The notes beneath the pieces were generated by a model. That model was not told where the DNA came from. It did not search any database and saw nothing but the letters and a program-made list of their open reading frames with translations. A stretch of DNA of 64,000 nt. Source: Rhizoclosmatium globosum (taxonomy: Eukaryota; Chytridiomycota; Chytridiomycetes; Chytridiales; Chytriomycetaceae). The DNA is taken from the NCBI GenBank assembly GCA_002104985.1, contig MCGO01000108.1, positions 62,001-126,000 of the forward strand, read 5' to 3'. Positions 20,715-32,539 of the stretch are shown in pieces (positions within the stretch are counted from its first letter, which is position 1; each line of letters opens with the position of its first letter). The translations under genes and the position numbers were made by a program.

Positions 20715-21712
20715 TTATTTGTGCAGGAGTAACTCGCGCATCTCAAACACATGTCTCATCATCTGCATTGATTGCATTCGAAGAAATTCTGCTGCTCTTG
20801 GATCCATTGCTTCTTTTCGTGTCTTATTCTCTTTCTCATCCAGCATTTTACCTGCAACGATATCCTCCATCTTCGCAACCTCTTCTCGTAGTAGTGCGCA
20901 TTCTCTTCGTACCTCTCTTAATTCTGCCTCCAGTTCGGATACAAGCGAAGTGTTTGCTCTGGTTGTTGATTTGTCTGAAGATTGTTCTTCTGAAATATTT
21001 CGATTTGCATTTGCGACTTTAAGGATTGATGAGACTTTACGAGAATCAGGAGTGTTTGACGCTCGAGAAGCTGAATCTGAAGATCGAGATGTACTTGCAG
21101 TATCTTTGAGGATTGAAATTGAGTTGGCTGAAATATAGTGGCAGAGAAGACTCACTTGGTTTCCCTTCCGCTTTCAGCAGCGACGACCGAGACAGTTTCA
21201 TTGAGTCCGTTATGCTCAAAGTAGATGGCGGGGCTTTCTCCTTTGGCTTCACTGCCTTCTCACCAAGAAGGAATGCAACCGCCTCAACAAACCAAACATT
21301 CGACTTTGGCTCTGGCACTCGTCCTTCATCGTTTCTTTGCTCAGCCCACTCACGAAATCCCAGCGCTTCAAGCTCCATCTCGCTAATCTTGACAAACAAG
21401 GCATTGAAAGCCCGCTCATGCGCTTTCCGCTCACTGTCCGGAGCATTCAGCTTGATTTCCTGCCTCTGCAATCCAAGTATTAGCATATCAACTCGTTTAA
21501 CTAGTCCATCAACAAACCAGTTCCACTTTGCGAGCCTCAATCAGCCGAGCAACCTTCTCCGCACCACGCTTGGCAAACAATGTGGCAAGAATTCGTTGCC
21601 GCCCTCGAATGGCGGTAGGCGCGTCTCCACCGGACACTACTTCAACAAACATTTCATCGGTCACGCCTTTGAATTCAGGTACTTGTCGTAGACGGGATGC
21701 GATTTGGAACAT
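20715..21712 (-). CDS. Uncharacterised protein with C-terminal coiled coil
   Basis: Not recognised. Three exons starting at the ATG at 21712, with introns near 21520 (GTTTGT) and 21145 (GTGAGT..TTTCAG), the junctions being VEL-RQEIKL and GKP-TNSISIL. The N-terminal 150 residues look folded and mostly helical (QVPEFKGVTDEMFVEVVSGG, AIRGRQRILATLFAKRGAEK, HERAFNALFVKISEMELEAL). A Ser/Thr-rich, probably disordered middle follows. The last ~80 residues form a heptad-rich coiled coil (SELEAELREVRRECALLREE), ending MRELLLHK. About 300 residues in all. Cytoskeletal or ciliary roles are conceivable for a zoosporic fungus, but nothing in the sequence proves one. Confidence 0.7.
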
Positions 21713-22039
21713 TTTTGTGAAGCTTCAAACTATTGCCCCGAACTCTCTTGCGTGAATTACAACAATTTGCTGTAGATATATCTTCGTCTCGATTATGGTA
21801 ATTTATGGATTGTCATAAGAATAGTCTCCACAAGACTATCTTAGGTTGCAAAACAACTATGAATACTGGCACTCCTTTGACTTAATCGCGGTGATGAATA
21901 CTAGAATAAAGAAAAAGGTCCTACAAAGCAAAAATGTGGGATAAAAACGTCTGTTTGAATTGATCACACAAAGATTGTATTATTGATGAAAAGGAGGAGT
22001 CTAAGTATATCATAGAAGTATTTCGCCATACAAATCCGT
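21713..22039. other. AT-rich spacer, no gene seen
   Basis: Holds the 5' flank of the coiled-coil gene and the 3' flank of the lipase. No open frame, repeat or RNA gene was recognised. Confidence 0.6.
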
Positions 22040-23176
22040 TCAACAAGATCCCAAAGCGATACCAAAGTAATTCAAGTGATCAGTAACAGACACAAATGGA
22101 GGCATAGTGTTAGCACAGTTGGTATCTTCACCATTATGCGAAACATCATCACAGTAAACGAGGTCACTGTACCAGTCAACCCAATGCTCCTGAGTGTGGT
22201 GTGTGTATCCCCAAGAGTTCAACGGGAAGTGGGGAACAATGTCACTATAGTTCACAACACGAGAAACTTGCTTGAACCCACGACCAAGAACATACTGGTA
22301 GAAAGCTGTGTTTCCAGTACGCGGTTCGCCCATATTAATCACACTAACTTGAGAAGCTGGAACTCCCCATTGCAACACTGAAACAACAGCTGCCAAGATA
22401 GACATAGATCCTCCAAGAGAGTGACCCGTGAAGACAATATTGTAATCTGGGTAGGTCTTGCGGTAATTGGCTAGTTGAGTACGAGTTGTATCTTGCAACG
22501 TGGTCCAGACCTGCCAAAATCCACTGTGGACTTGAACAGACGACGGAGCTCCAGCGAGAGGGATCGTGGTTTGTTGGACTTGAATGTTGTTAATCCAATT
22601 TTGAATGTTATTAGATCCACGGAAGGAGAGGATAATGGACTTTGTGGCTGTGTTAACAGCAATAAAAGCTTGTTCGCTTCCATCAGTGGACGGTTACACG
22701 GTTACACTTTGGGTGTTGGGGACCTTGCAAGTGGAACAGCTCCAATTTTGGAGACTGGCAACAGCGCAGTAGGAAGAGCCCGCGTAATAAGTATACGTTT
22801 TCATTTGGCTGACAAAATCGACGGAATCTTTTCCACTTCCAGTCACAATGAAACCGCGCCTAGAACGAGTGTTGTTCGACTGATGCTGGTAATGCTCCGT
22901 CTTGTGCCATTCCGTCACCAAGTCTGCCAAGTTGGATTCCAAAGAATGGTAGCTGGCCATACGAGTTTGGGTGAGATCGTCAAAGGATTCAAAACCTTTC
23001 ATACGTTCATTGAATTCGTGACGAGTGTGACGCAAGTGAGTCTTGAATCCGTTAGGTTCTGGCAATTGGGAACGAGGATCAGTTGGGCCGTAGGTGTCCT
23101 CGAGAGGAAGTGGAGCCAAGTTCCTAGTCGCGTAGACGAGTGAGAAGGAGAGGGAGAGGAGGCCGAGAAACTTCAT
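22040..23176 (-). CDS. Secreted fungal class 3 lipase, internal stop codon
   Basis: Triacylglycerol lipase family 3, expected to be secreted. The ATG at 23176 opens a signal peptide (MKFLGLLSLSFSLVYA). A pro-region follows, then the catalytic domain with SIILSFRGSNNIQNWINNI near the oxyanion loop, IVFTGHSLGGS with the nucleophile Ser in GHSLG, VVNYSDIVPHFP with the catalytic Asp, and VTDHLNYFG with the catalytic His just before the stop. The whole gene is one frame except for an in-frame TAA at 22694-22696, between CKVPNTQSVTV and the domain that resumes PSTDGSEQAFIAV. The stop lies in a tandem duplication of the octamer GTGTAACC. No plausible intron removes it. Either a sequencing or assembly error, or a real nonsense allele. 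Confidence 0.8.
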
Positions 23177-23707
23177 TTTTTGGACAGTTTTGCGATTTCG
23201 CTGTGGAGTGCTTGTGAATTTCTTTAAATTTTTTTCAGTGTTGGAAATCACAGTGCTCATGGGCGTTGCGCGTGACTTGGTTCATCGGTGGCGCCTTTTG
23301 AGCACACAAATTGATTTCATTCATAGTCCAACCAGAGTAGACAATTGGCAGATTTCAGATGAGTTGCTTAGAAAGATTACAAAATAATTCGACATCCTCA
23401 AAATAACCTTTCCTTGCGTTAAGACAGCGTCATTTTCTAGAACGGGAAGTCTCACAAAGTTGATATTTGACTGCAGTCTCAGTAATGCAAAAACTGTGGT
23501 GTCCCTTTGAATGATAGTAAATGCATTGGAAGTAGAAATCGCTCCCAGAATGAGCTCATTGGATAGAAGTACCGATTCTCTGCTGGATCTCAAATTCTTC
23601 CATTAATTCCTTGAATTATTCAAATCATCGCCGGCGGAGCAACAATCCTCGTTTGCCTTGACCACCAACTCGAACGCTGCCATCGCTGCTTCCTTGACTT
23701 TGTCGAC
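23177..23707. promoter_or_regulatory. Divergent intergenic region between lipase and MYND genes
   Basis: 531 bp holding both promoters. Open frames here are short and unconvincing. The half next to the MYND gene (23630-23707) is GC-richer and could include an upstream exon or leader. Confidence 0.45.
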
Positions 23708-25098
23708 ATGAACAACGACGCGCGTTCCGAAGCGAGGCTGCGACCGAAGACAAACAATTCGAAGACGACGAGGATTTGACTGGATACCATAAACACATTC
23801 GCGCATTTGAGAGCAAGAAAGAACTTCGTGGAGAGACTGGCGGAATTCCTGTCTTGATTGTTGGTGGCCTACACTCAATGTTCTCCTTTCCCGGTGATAT
23901 TTACGCCAACGCCCTTTTGGACGGATTCTGGGCTTCGACTGAGCCGAAAAACAAATGGAACATCTATCTTGAAGCCATCAACAAGGACTCTGTCACGAAA
24001 GCGATCGATATGCTCTCAAAATTCAAAATTGTTGTCTTGGCGTATCCCAGTGCTCATAATTCAACATTCTTCCTCAACGTAAAATGGAGGGCAGCTCTTA
24101 CAGCGTGGGCAAAATGCGAGGGAAATCTATTGGCTGTGTTTGGAGGAGAGGGTGGGTCGCTGGTTTCGCTATTCCAACAACTTGGAAAGGAATGGTGTTT
24201 TGACGGAAACTCCTATAGCAGAGGAGATCACAAACCTAATCCCAAACTTTCGCAAATCTTACCTCCTGGCTGTGATCTTGGAAATCTTGGGAAGTCTAGC
24301 TATAGTGTGAAAGCCTGTCGTCTATCAAAAGTTGCGGCCTCTGAAATTCTTTTCGCTGAAAGAAATCAAACTGCGGTGGCGTATGGAAAATGTGGCAACG
24401 GACACATTCTGTTTCAAGGAGACGTTAATTTCGAAGACAACACGGTGGCGATGCTGAAAGCAATTCTCTATGCATTTGGAAAGAGCATTCCTCCATTTAC
24501 GTCCACTATTAATTCCGTGACAACGGCAGCAGCTCAAACTCTCTTGACCCTCAAGGACGAGTCATTCCCATCCTTCAAAGATTTACCAGAATACAACGCA
24601 GTCCCGGCACCAAAGACTCAACTATTTTTCGGCGAGATTCGGGAAGTCATCAACTCACCCAGACTGGAAATTACAGTGCACTCTCGTTTTCGTGAAGCAG
24701 TGCGAATCGGATTTTATCATCATACTTCTGACGTTCCAAAGACGTTTTCTTGGGATTCTCTTAAGGCTGGATCTACAGTTGTGGTTATGAATGCGACAAA
24801 AAAGTCTGTGAATGGGAGAGATATGATTTACCAAGAGAATTTGGGACAGGTGTACGTCTTTCAGGCAGGAATGGAGGCTGTTCTGAACGCTACACGTTTT
24901 TTGGTTGATGTGGAGAGAAACTTGAAGGAGACTTGTTGGGAGGCTTCGTGTTGCAAATCAGGAAAGAAATGCAGTGGTTGTCATATTGCAAGATATTGTG
25001 GTGCCGAACATCAAAAAGCGTCTTGGATTGCGGGACATAAAAGCGTATGCAAAGGAATGGAGCAGTTGAAGTATTTGTGTGATATGGTTGATGACTGA
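23708..25098 (+). CDS. MYND zinc-finger protein, one-base break near the start
   Basis: The last ~60 residues form a MYND finger (CCKSGKKCSGCHIARYCGAE, then HQKASWIAGHKSVC), a protein-interaction domain. The preceding ~400 residues are a large unrecognised domain: GIPVLIVGGLHSMFSFPGD, FKIVVLAYPSAHNSTFF, LLAVFGGEGGSLVSLF and KCGNGHILFQGDVNFEDN suggest an alpha/beta, possibly glutamine-amidotransferase- or biotin-ligase-like fold. A weak similarity to biotin-protein ligase N-terminal regions occurred to me, but I cannot confirm it. The conserved frame is open back to 23735. The only good ATG (23708, MNNDARSEA) is one base out of phase, so I assume one base is missing at about 23734, which gives 463 residues. 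The acyl-CoA carboxylase starts 47 bp downstream. Confidence 0.7.
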
Positions 25099-25145
25099 TT
25101 CTTCCTTCCTATTATTAATACATTTATTGTTCAATTAATGAACCA

Positions 25146-28100
25146 ATGAAAGTGCTGATCGCAAACCGCGGCGAAGTTGCAGCGCGCATCAGTAGCGCAT
25201 GCACCAGTCTCGGAATTGAACACAAAGTGATGGACGAGGAGGGCGGGCCTTCGTCGTTCGTGGACATTGAATCAATCGCGACATTGGCTTCAACGGCGGC
25301 CACAGCCACGTGCACGCGGGCATCGGCTTTCTGAGCGAAAGTGCGGCGTTTGCGGCGGAACTGCGACGCCGGGGCATCGCGTTTGTCGGGCCGAGCGGCG
25401 ATGTCTTGGCCCTCGTCGGCGACAAGGCGAAGGTGCGGCGCGTTGCGGTGGCTGCGGCTGATCAGTAATTGCTGACTAAGAAGGAATAGGCAAAGGACCT
25501 GGCCCGCGAGTGTGGCCTGCCGGTTGCTGCGGACTCAGGACCTTGTGCATCGATCGGTGATGCCCTTAGTTTCTATGCCAAACTCAACAAGAGCGTCATG
25601 GTCAAGGTATTACTTTGATTGTCTGCTCAAAACACTTACTTACATATTATTCAGGCTTTGGCTGGTGGTGGCGGCCGCGGAATCCGTGTTGTTCATTCTA
25701 AATCTGACCTTCCTGAGGCATTTGTAACCTGCCAACGCGAAGCATTGACTTCATTTGGAAACGGTGCAGTCTTTCTCGAAGAATATATTGCGCACGCTAA
25801 ACATATTGAGATCCAAATTGTTGGAGATCAGTTTGGGAATGTTGCACATCTGGGTGATAGAGAATGTTCATTACAGGTATTATATCTCATTCTCCTTTGC
25901 AATCCAAATTAATATTTCTGCACAGCGGAAAAACCAAAAGCTGATTGAGGTTGCTCCATCGCCAAGTCTTTCCCCAACACTTCGATCAAGACTCATCGAA
26001 TCGGCACTAGTTCTGGCACGTAAATGCAACTATCAAAATCTTGGAACAGTCGAATTTCTCGTCCCAATATCTCCTCAGTCTCATACAAATGATTTCTACT
26101 TTCTCGAAGTCAACCCTCGCCTTCAAGTTGAACATACAGTCACAGAAGAAATTTATGGAATAGATCTTGTTCAACTACAGCTGCTGATTGCTCAAGGAGC
26201 CAATCTGAAACAGTTATTACCAGCTTGTGCGTTTAGAAGTGACTGCATTTGTGGTGGACTTGTATGTCATACGAAAAAGGCATTTGCTATTCAATGTCGT
26301 GTGAATGCAGAAATTTATTCAAAAGGAGCAGATGGCTCGCTCTTTGTCTCGCCCAGTACAGGTGCAATCACGCACTTTTCGCCTCCATTGGGTCGGAACG
26401 TCAGAGTTGATACTCTTGCTTGTGTTGGAATGAATGTGTCAGCTCAATATGACTCTCTGCTGGCCAAAGTCATTGTTTCCGTGGATTCTTTTGGAAATCA
26501 CCACTCAAATCTGTTTTCTACGTGTGTGGAGACAGCGAGAAGAGCGCTGGTCCAATTTCAATTGATTGGTGTGGACACAAATATTGATTTACTTTACGCA
26601 CTGTTGGGCGTGAGAGATGTTGCAAAGGGCTTGAGTGACGTTGATACAGGGTTTGTGGAACGGTGGTTGGAGGATGCCGGTTATACCATTCCAGCCGCAC
26701 CAGGCCGTTCGAAACAAGCATTAATACATCGTTTAAATACCGAGGAGAAATCTTTCAAGGACAGAGAAAAGGACATTCGAGAGAATGGATGGACACCAAT
26801 CCACATACCTTTGACTGGGACAATAGAGTTGAGCTTCGCGCGTTTCTAATACTTGACTCTGATAAAATTCTTATGTTAGACAGCTTGCTATAAAGGATGG
26901 AGATTCTGTTGCAAAAGGGCAAGAAATCGCCATCATTCTGTCCATGAAAATGGAACATGTCGTTCGATCCCCATGCTCAGGAATTATTCAAGCTGTTTAT
27001 GTTACGCCAAAAGAAACTGTTTCTATCAATACAGTTATCGCCTCTATACTACCCTCCCTGGACTCCCAAAGCTCATCATTGTCGTCAACTCAAAACACGC
27101 AGGAAATCCAAGCAACCAATCGCACAGACCTTGAAGAGAGCAATTTGCGTCATTCATTCACACTTGATGCCTCCCGCGAAAAAGTAATATCAAAGCTCCA
27201 CTCCAAGAACCTCCTTTCTGCACGCGAGAAGATCGCACTCCTCTGTGGAAACAATACATTCTTTGAATACAACGCGCTTGCAATTGCAGCACAACGGACC
27301 CGCCGCTCCTTCAAAGACCTAATTGCCAACACCCCCGCCGACGGTCTCATCACAGGAATATCACAACTCAATGTCTCTAATATCCCATTTGCCGCGTTCG
27401 CTTACGACGTGACTGTTTTAGCAGGTACTCAGGGTTTCTGGAACCATAAAAAGCTGGACAGGTTGTTGGATGTAGCGATTCAAAGAAAACTGCCTTTGAT
27501 TGCGTTTTGTGATGGGGGTGGTGGAAGGCCGGGAGATGTTGATGCTTTGACAGTTGCACATGCTGGATTGGATTTGGAGTCGTGGAGTCAGATGGGTGCA
27601 CTGCGACGACGGAGTCCTTGTGTAGGAGTTGTGTCTGGAAATTGTTTCGCGGGGAACGCGGCTTTGCTTGGGTGCTGCGATTTGATTGTCGCAACAAAAG
27701 ACTCAAGTATTGGTATGGGAGGACCGGCTATGGTTGAAGGCGGTGGACTAGGAGTTTACAAGGTATATTTTTTTGTCACATGCATTTAATACTAATCTAT
27801 TCACTGTAGGCAAGTGAGATTGGTCCTGCATTGCAGCAAAGTCGAAATGGCACAATTGACGTCTTGGCTGATACTGAGACGGATGCTGCACAGTGGGCCA
27901 AATTGTTTGTGGAATTGTGCAGCCCTCAGCCAGAACTTGTGAAATGGGAATGCGATCACAATCAAGAGCTGCTCCGTTCGGCAATTCCTTTAAATTCACG
28001 ACAAGTTTATGATATCAGGTGATAACATCAACGTTTTCAAAACAAAGTGTTAATTCTTTTCAAAAGGGCCGCCGTGATTGGAATCCTCATTGACACAACT

Positions 28101-28742
28101 ACTCCGCTTTTTGAACTCCAGCGTGACTATGCCCCCGGAATCATCACAGCTCTTGTCCGAATTGAAGGCATCCCTGTCGCGATTATTGCAAACAATGCGT
28201 CCCATAATGGTGGAGCTATAGACCACCCTGGTGCCCTCAAAATGTCACGATTCGTATCTCTATGTGACCGCCGACAAATTCCTATCATAACCTTGTGCGA
28301 CACCCCTGGTTTCATGGTGGGACCAGAAGCCGAGAAATCTGGACAAGTGAAAGCATTTGGTGATTTGTTTGTTGCTGGCGAAAGCATCTCAGTTCCTGTC
28401 ATTACTATTGTGCTTCGAAAAGCGGTTGGGTTGGGTGCTATGGCTATGGCACTTGGATCTTTACATCGACCACAATGTACGGTTTCTTGGCCGACGGGTG
28501 AGTTTGCTGGTATGGGAGTCGAAGGGGCAGTTAGACTTGGTTTTAAGAAGGAGTTGAAGGAGGCCGGGAAAGATGCTGGGAAGCTGTTTGAAAGAATGGT
28601 TGAAGAAGCGAGAGTAGGAGGTCGGGCTGTCAACGCTGGCGCGTTTTGCGAATTTGATGCTGTGATTGATCCGAAAGATACAAGAAAGTGGATTGTGCAA
28701 GGATTGCGTGGTTGGAATAGTATGCGAGAATCAAGACTATAA
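25146..28742 (+). CDS. Single-chain biotin-dependent acyl-CoA carboxylase (LCC-like: BC-BCCP-CT)
   Basis: Carries biotin carboxylase, biotin carrier and carboxyltransferase on one chain, the arrangement of bacterial long-chain acyl-CoA carboxylase. Seven exons (25146-25447, 25490-25606, 25655-25876, 25926-26827, 26880-27762, 27810-28018, 28067-28742). Adding one base at about 25300 gives 1103 residues. BC: MKVLIANRGEVAARI, IGFLSESAAFAAEL, the ATP-grasp loop ALAGGGGRGIRVV, EEYIAHAKHIEIQ, HLGDRECSLQRKNQKLIE, FLEVNPRLQVEHTVTE. BCCP: GTIEQLAIKDGDSV and SMKMEH with the biotinyl Lys near residue 537. CT: SAREKIALL, GISQLNVSNIPFAA, FCDGGGGRPGD, MGGPAMVEGGGLG, and ITLCDTPGFMVGPEAE. No separate BT domain is apparent. 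Canonical eukaryotic Acc1 has a different order and size. The substrate is inferred only. Confidence 0.88.
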
Positions 28743-29011
28743 TTGAAAGGCCATAAAGTTAAATCAATAAAACAATTATTGTTGCTGAAAAAATACAGAG
28801 CGAAGAGAAAATGCCGGAAAGAATTCCTTGAAGAGCGAATCCGCATGTGGACCTTCGTTCCCATCAATATTATTTGTACACCATAGAAATCAGTCCAGTT
28901 TGCGAAAATTGCGACAAAACCTTTTACTTAAGAAATGTTTTATTTTGCTAACTATGATACCAGAACAATCAAAATTAACTTTGATACTCATGCCATACTT
29001 GTTTCATTTAA
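28743..29011. other. Convergent 3' spacer
   Basis: 269 bp between the carboxylase stop and the stop of the first membrane-SAM gene on the other strand. AT-rich. No feature beyond expected 3' ends. Confidence 0.6.
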
Positions 29012-30008
29012 TTATAACTGGGCATACTGCGGTGGAAAGGATTCTTCACGTGCTTTGGTACGTTCCTCATCTATACGTCTCAAGTGTTCCAAAGCATTTC
29101 GGAATCGAACACGATCCGACAAACTTGGAAACGTGAAGTCTTCAACAGTAGTCATCAAGAATATATGACCGTCTATTTTCTCTCCTGATGAAGAATCAGT
29201 TAAAAGGTAAATTACATCTTGAACGCTACTTACTCTTAATTAACTCGAGAATTGCTTCTGTTGCTCCATTCTTGGAAGCCCACGCAACAACTTGTAAAAC
29301 CGACCATGTTGATGGCAAGGCTGGAAGGCGGAGCTCTCCGAAGAGAACATAGTCATTGTGTTTCCCTCCGATGGCTTCAACCAGCTTGGAGTTTGCAGGC
29401 GCTTTTCGCATGACAATAGAATTCATTCTGCTAAACAGACCATTTGTAGCCTCCAGCTCCTTTTCCGATTCCACGTTCAAACTTTCAGTGATTGGTAATA
29501 GAGCATGCGAAGAATTTGATTCAGGGTTGTCAGTCTGTCCTGGGCCGCCAAGAAAGTCAGTTGAGCTGTTGGTTTGCTGTGGAAGGGAATTGATTGTTGG
29601 TAGTGCGGGATCTTGAGAAGAACTCGAAATTGGAAGAAAAGGGGACATGATAGAATCATAGAGAGTGACATTTCTTTGTGTCTTGAGAATGAGTCGATGA
29701 CTGTAAATGTAGATATATACACCAATAATAAGACAAATTGGGCCAAATATCAGTCCTCCGGTGGTATATTCTTGACATCTCCACGTCATGCTGAAGGTCT
29801 CAGGGTCATTTTTGCATAACCCTGTAAAGACGGGTCCGAGTACAAAGAATAGAAGGGCATCAAATATAGACGCAATCAAATATCCTCGAAGGAAGTAACA
29901 TTGAAGTTCCACTTTGCCTATGTAGGAGACTGGAATGGCTCCGAATAATGGAGTCAGAAGGATGCCCGACAGGACTCCTTGAAGAGTGGAAGCCATGGAC
30001 CGATGCAT
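29012..30008 (-). CDS. Membrane protein with C-terminal SAM domain, copy 1
   Basis: Exons 30008-29234 and 29184-29012 encode 315 residues. Three hydrophobic segments lie in the N-terminal half (STLQGVLSGILLTPLFGAIP, GYLIASIFDALLFFVLGP, GLIFGPICLIIGVYIYI). A Ser/Asn/Pro-rich cytosolic-type linker follows. The last ~70 residues form a SAM domain (STWSVLQVVAWASKNGATEA, IDGHIFLMTTVEDFTFPSL, RVRFRNALEHLRRI), interrupted by the phase-1 intron at the same site in all three copies. The start at 30008 (MHRSM) is chosen because copy 3 starts at the equivalent Met; an ATG 36 bp upstream is also open. The loop between segments 2 and 3 (CKNDPETFSMTWRCQEYTTG) is unique to this copy. SAM domains oligomerise, so a clustered receptor or scaffold is a fair guess. 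Confidence 0.75.
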
Positions 30009-30212
30009 GATTTGAGGAAAAGAATGTTTGTAGTCCTGAGGCAAAGAAGCTTATAATGTTTTTGGGGTGTGGAGTTCTGCCAAGAAAATATTAACGGTTC
30101 AACCAAACTCACCCACCAAAATTACATGTTCTGCCATTACACGGACATATTCCTAATATTATTATTACGTGAATGCAAAGGCGTGACAGATGAAATTATT
30201 GTTGAAGTAATA
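29041..30212. repeat. Segmental duplication unit, copy 1
   Basis: Pairs with 30451-31644. Offset 1410 bp across the 3' half, where about 29041-29640 is essentially identical. Similarity collapses from about 29701 to 29880 and returns to near identity through the 5' coding region and about 150 bp of promoter. Confidence 0.88.
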
Positions 30213-30418
30213 CGTCTCTAAACAACAGATTCAGGCAGTGTGTATTTAAATATCGTGGTGTCCGGAGTTTCAGCTTTTTAACTAGTGTGGAATGATGTTG
30301 GAAGCATGTTCTGCGGACTTGGTCAGTGTGGTGCAGGCTTCGGTTACATAGAGCATAAAACAAATACGAATTCTTTTTCTTTATTTCTTTCGTCAATAGC
30401 AATGAACAGGTCAAGCTA

Positions 30419-31439
30419 TTATGATAATTCTGCATACTGTGGTGGAAATGATTCTTCACGTGCTTTGGTACGTTCCTCATCTATACGTCTCAAGTGTTCC
30501 AAAGCATTTCGGAATCGAACACGATCCGACAAACTTGGAAACGTGAAGTCTTCAACAGTAGTCATCAAGAATATATGACCGTCTATTTTCTCTCCTGATG
30601 AAGAATCAGTTAAAAGGTAAATTACATCTTGAACGCTACTTACTCTTAATTAACTCGAGAATTGCTTCTGTTGCTCCATTCTTGGAAGCCCACGCAACAA
30701 CTTGTAAAACCGACCATGTTGATGGCAAGGCTGGAAGGCGGAGCTCTCCGAAGAGAACATAGTCATTGTGTTTCCCTCCGATGGCTTCAACCAGCTTGGA
30801 GTTTGCAGGCGCTTTTCGCATGACAATAGAATTCATTCTGCTAAACAGACCATTTGTAGCCTCCAGCTCCTTTTCCGATTCCACGTTCAAACTTTCAGTG
30901 ATTGGTAATAGAGCATGCGAAGAATTTGATTCAGGGTTGTCAGTCTGTCCTGGGCCGCCAAGAAAGTCAGTTGAGCTGTTGGTTTGCTGTGGAAGGGAAT
31001 TGATTGTTGGTAGTGCGGGATCTTGAGAAGAACTCGAAATTGGAAGAAAAGGGGACATGATGGAGTCATAGAGAGTGACATTTCTTTGTGTCTTGAGAAT
31101 GAGTCGGTGACTGTAAAGATACATACAGGTACCGATAATAAGACAAACTGAGCCAGATATCATTCCTCCTGTGAAAATAACATAGCAGTCTACTTGATAA
31201 CGCTGGTCTTTTATCTTGATGGAATGGTCATTCTTTTCCTCGTTGCAGAGCGTTTGTAATACTGGTCCAAGCACAAAGGATAGGATGGCATAAACGAGAC
31301 AGGCGATTAAATATCCTCGAAGGAAGTAACGTTGAAGTTCCACTTTGCCTAAGTAGGAGACTGGAGTGGCTCCGAATAATGGAGTCAGAAGGATGCCCGA
31401 CAGGACTCCTTGAAGAGTGGAAACCATGGACCGATGCAT
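30419..31439 (-). CDS. Membrane protein with C-terminal SAM domain, copy 2
   Basis: Exons 31439-30644 and 30594-30419 encode 323 residues. The linker, the SAM domain and the intron are the same as copy 1 at the DNA level. The last residues differ (QYAELS against QYAQL), because the duplication ends inside the last codons. The first transmembrane segment is almost the same, but the loop between segments 2 and 3 is replaced by a longer one (LCNEEKNDHSIKIKDQRYQV, continuing DCYVIFTGG). The adjoining halves of both flanking membrane segments are also altered (LIACLVYAILSFVLGP, MISGSVCLIIGTCMYLYS). The promoter region is duplicated too, with small indels. Confidence 0.75.
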
Positions 31440-31644
31440 GATTTGAGGAAAAGAATGTTTGTAGTCCTGAGGCAAAGAAGCTTATAATGGTTTTGGGATG
31501 TGGAGTTCTGCCAAGAAAATATTAACGGTTCTACCAAACTCACCCACCAAAATTACATGCACGGACATATTCCTAATATTATCACGGACCCGATAGGATC
31601 ATGAATGCAAAGGTGTGATAAATGAAATTATTGTTGAAGTAATA
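30451..31644. repeat. Segmental duplication unit, copy 2
   Basis: Partner of 29041-30212. The right end is marked by the shared TGAAATTATTGTTGAAGTAA at 31623-31642, matching 30191-30210. Beyond it the two copies are unrelated. Confidence 0.88.
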
Positions 31645-31718
31645 TTTCACGCCTTCACAGATTCTATGCTTTCATCCTTTTTGTCTGTTTTAACCCTTGT
31701 TTGTTCTTTATTTTGATA

Positions 31719-32041
31719 TCAACGGCCAAGTCTAAAACCGACGATAATCCCTGCAGAGACCAAGGCAGAATACAGAATACACTGTTGAACCGAGGGCAAC
31801 TTGCTTTTCCATCCATTTCGTTCAGATTCCTGCTCAAATCCTTTCGCCCCCAAGTTTGGCAGTCCATCGATTGACGTTGCATTCCGTGTACACCAATATT
31901 CCTCCATCTCAGCATCAGTCTTTTTGTTAGCCCAATTGATGAGTGTGTCTCGCGGTTTTACGTAATCAAAATACAGAACTACATATCCACACGAAGTTCC
32001 GACTTGGAATATATCTCCAACAATGATACTTCTCATTCTTA
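31719..32041 (-). pseudogene. Truncated duplicate of the PPOX split-barrel gene
   Basis: Matches the C-terminal half of the intact gene at 33739-34413. About 80 bp (31890-31971 against 33910-33991) are identical, and YWCTRNATSIDGLPNLGA is shared. The duplicate begins abruptly at RSIIVGDIFQVGTSCGY, where the intact gene continues upstream with the FMN-barrel core. A Met replaces Leu at the break, so a 105-codon frame (32036-31719) exists, but it lacks the cofactor-binding half. The tails differ (GIIVGFRLGR against LPSVLDWVIN). Confidence 0.8.
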
Positions 32042-32539
32042 AATAAAATTTCGGGTATTTGCTATGAACAAGCCAGATATCAAGTCAAAGCCATTTTATC
32101 AGTGTTCATTGATTATGCACTAACATTGCGTTAGATGTTCAAGTTCCTAATTCAAGTTCCTAAAAAGTGTGAACGTTTTATGTGTCTGACAATGCAAGAG
32201 TTTCCGCATCTCCACTTGAATTAGGATCTTAACTATTATGCAGAGCCAATATCTTCAAAGTAAATGAGCAGCAGTTGAAGCAATCGTATCAAGATTTTCA
32301 GCGCTGAAGACGTGAAGTAGGACGTTGTTTGATTTGGGAATTATTCCAGGATGGATAACTAAAGTCTTCACGATGTGCTTGGCACATATTAATCCTTGTC
32401 TTGCACTTTCCATTCGTTTCCTTTAATTTCAGGTACTTAGTACTTACTTAGTCGTTGGCTGAAATAATTTGTCTCGATTGCGAAGAGTTTATTGAACACA
32501 GACTGTTGGCATAACATATGAAGTTGGAGCTCTATTTAT
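32042..32539. other. Spacer, no gene seen
   Basis: About 500 bp of AT-rich sequence between the truncated PPOX copy and the stop of copy 3. It contains short repeated phrases such as TTCAAGTTCCTAA (twice near 32140-32165). No open frame of note. Confidence 0.55.

Noticed and set aside
25448..25489. A 25-nt intron plus a missing base in the carboxylase
   Set aside because: A 42-nt intron with a CTGACTAAG branch-like site joins the exons in phase without any missing base.
28127..28867. Minus-strand 246-codon frame
   Set aside because: Antisense to the carboxyltransferase exon of the acyl-CoA carboxylase, which has clear motifs on the plus strand.
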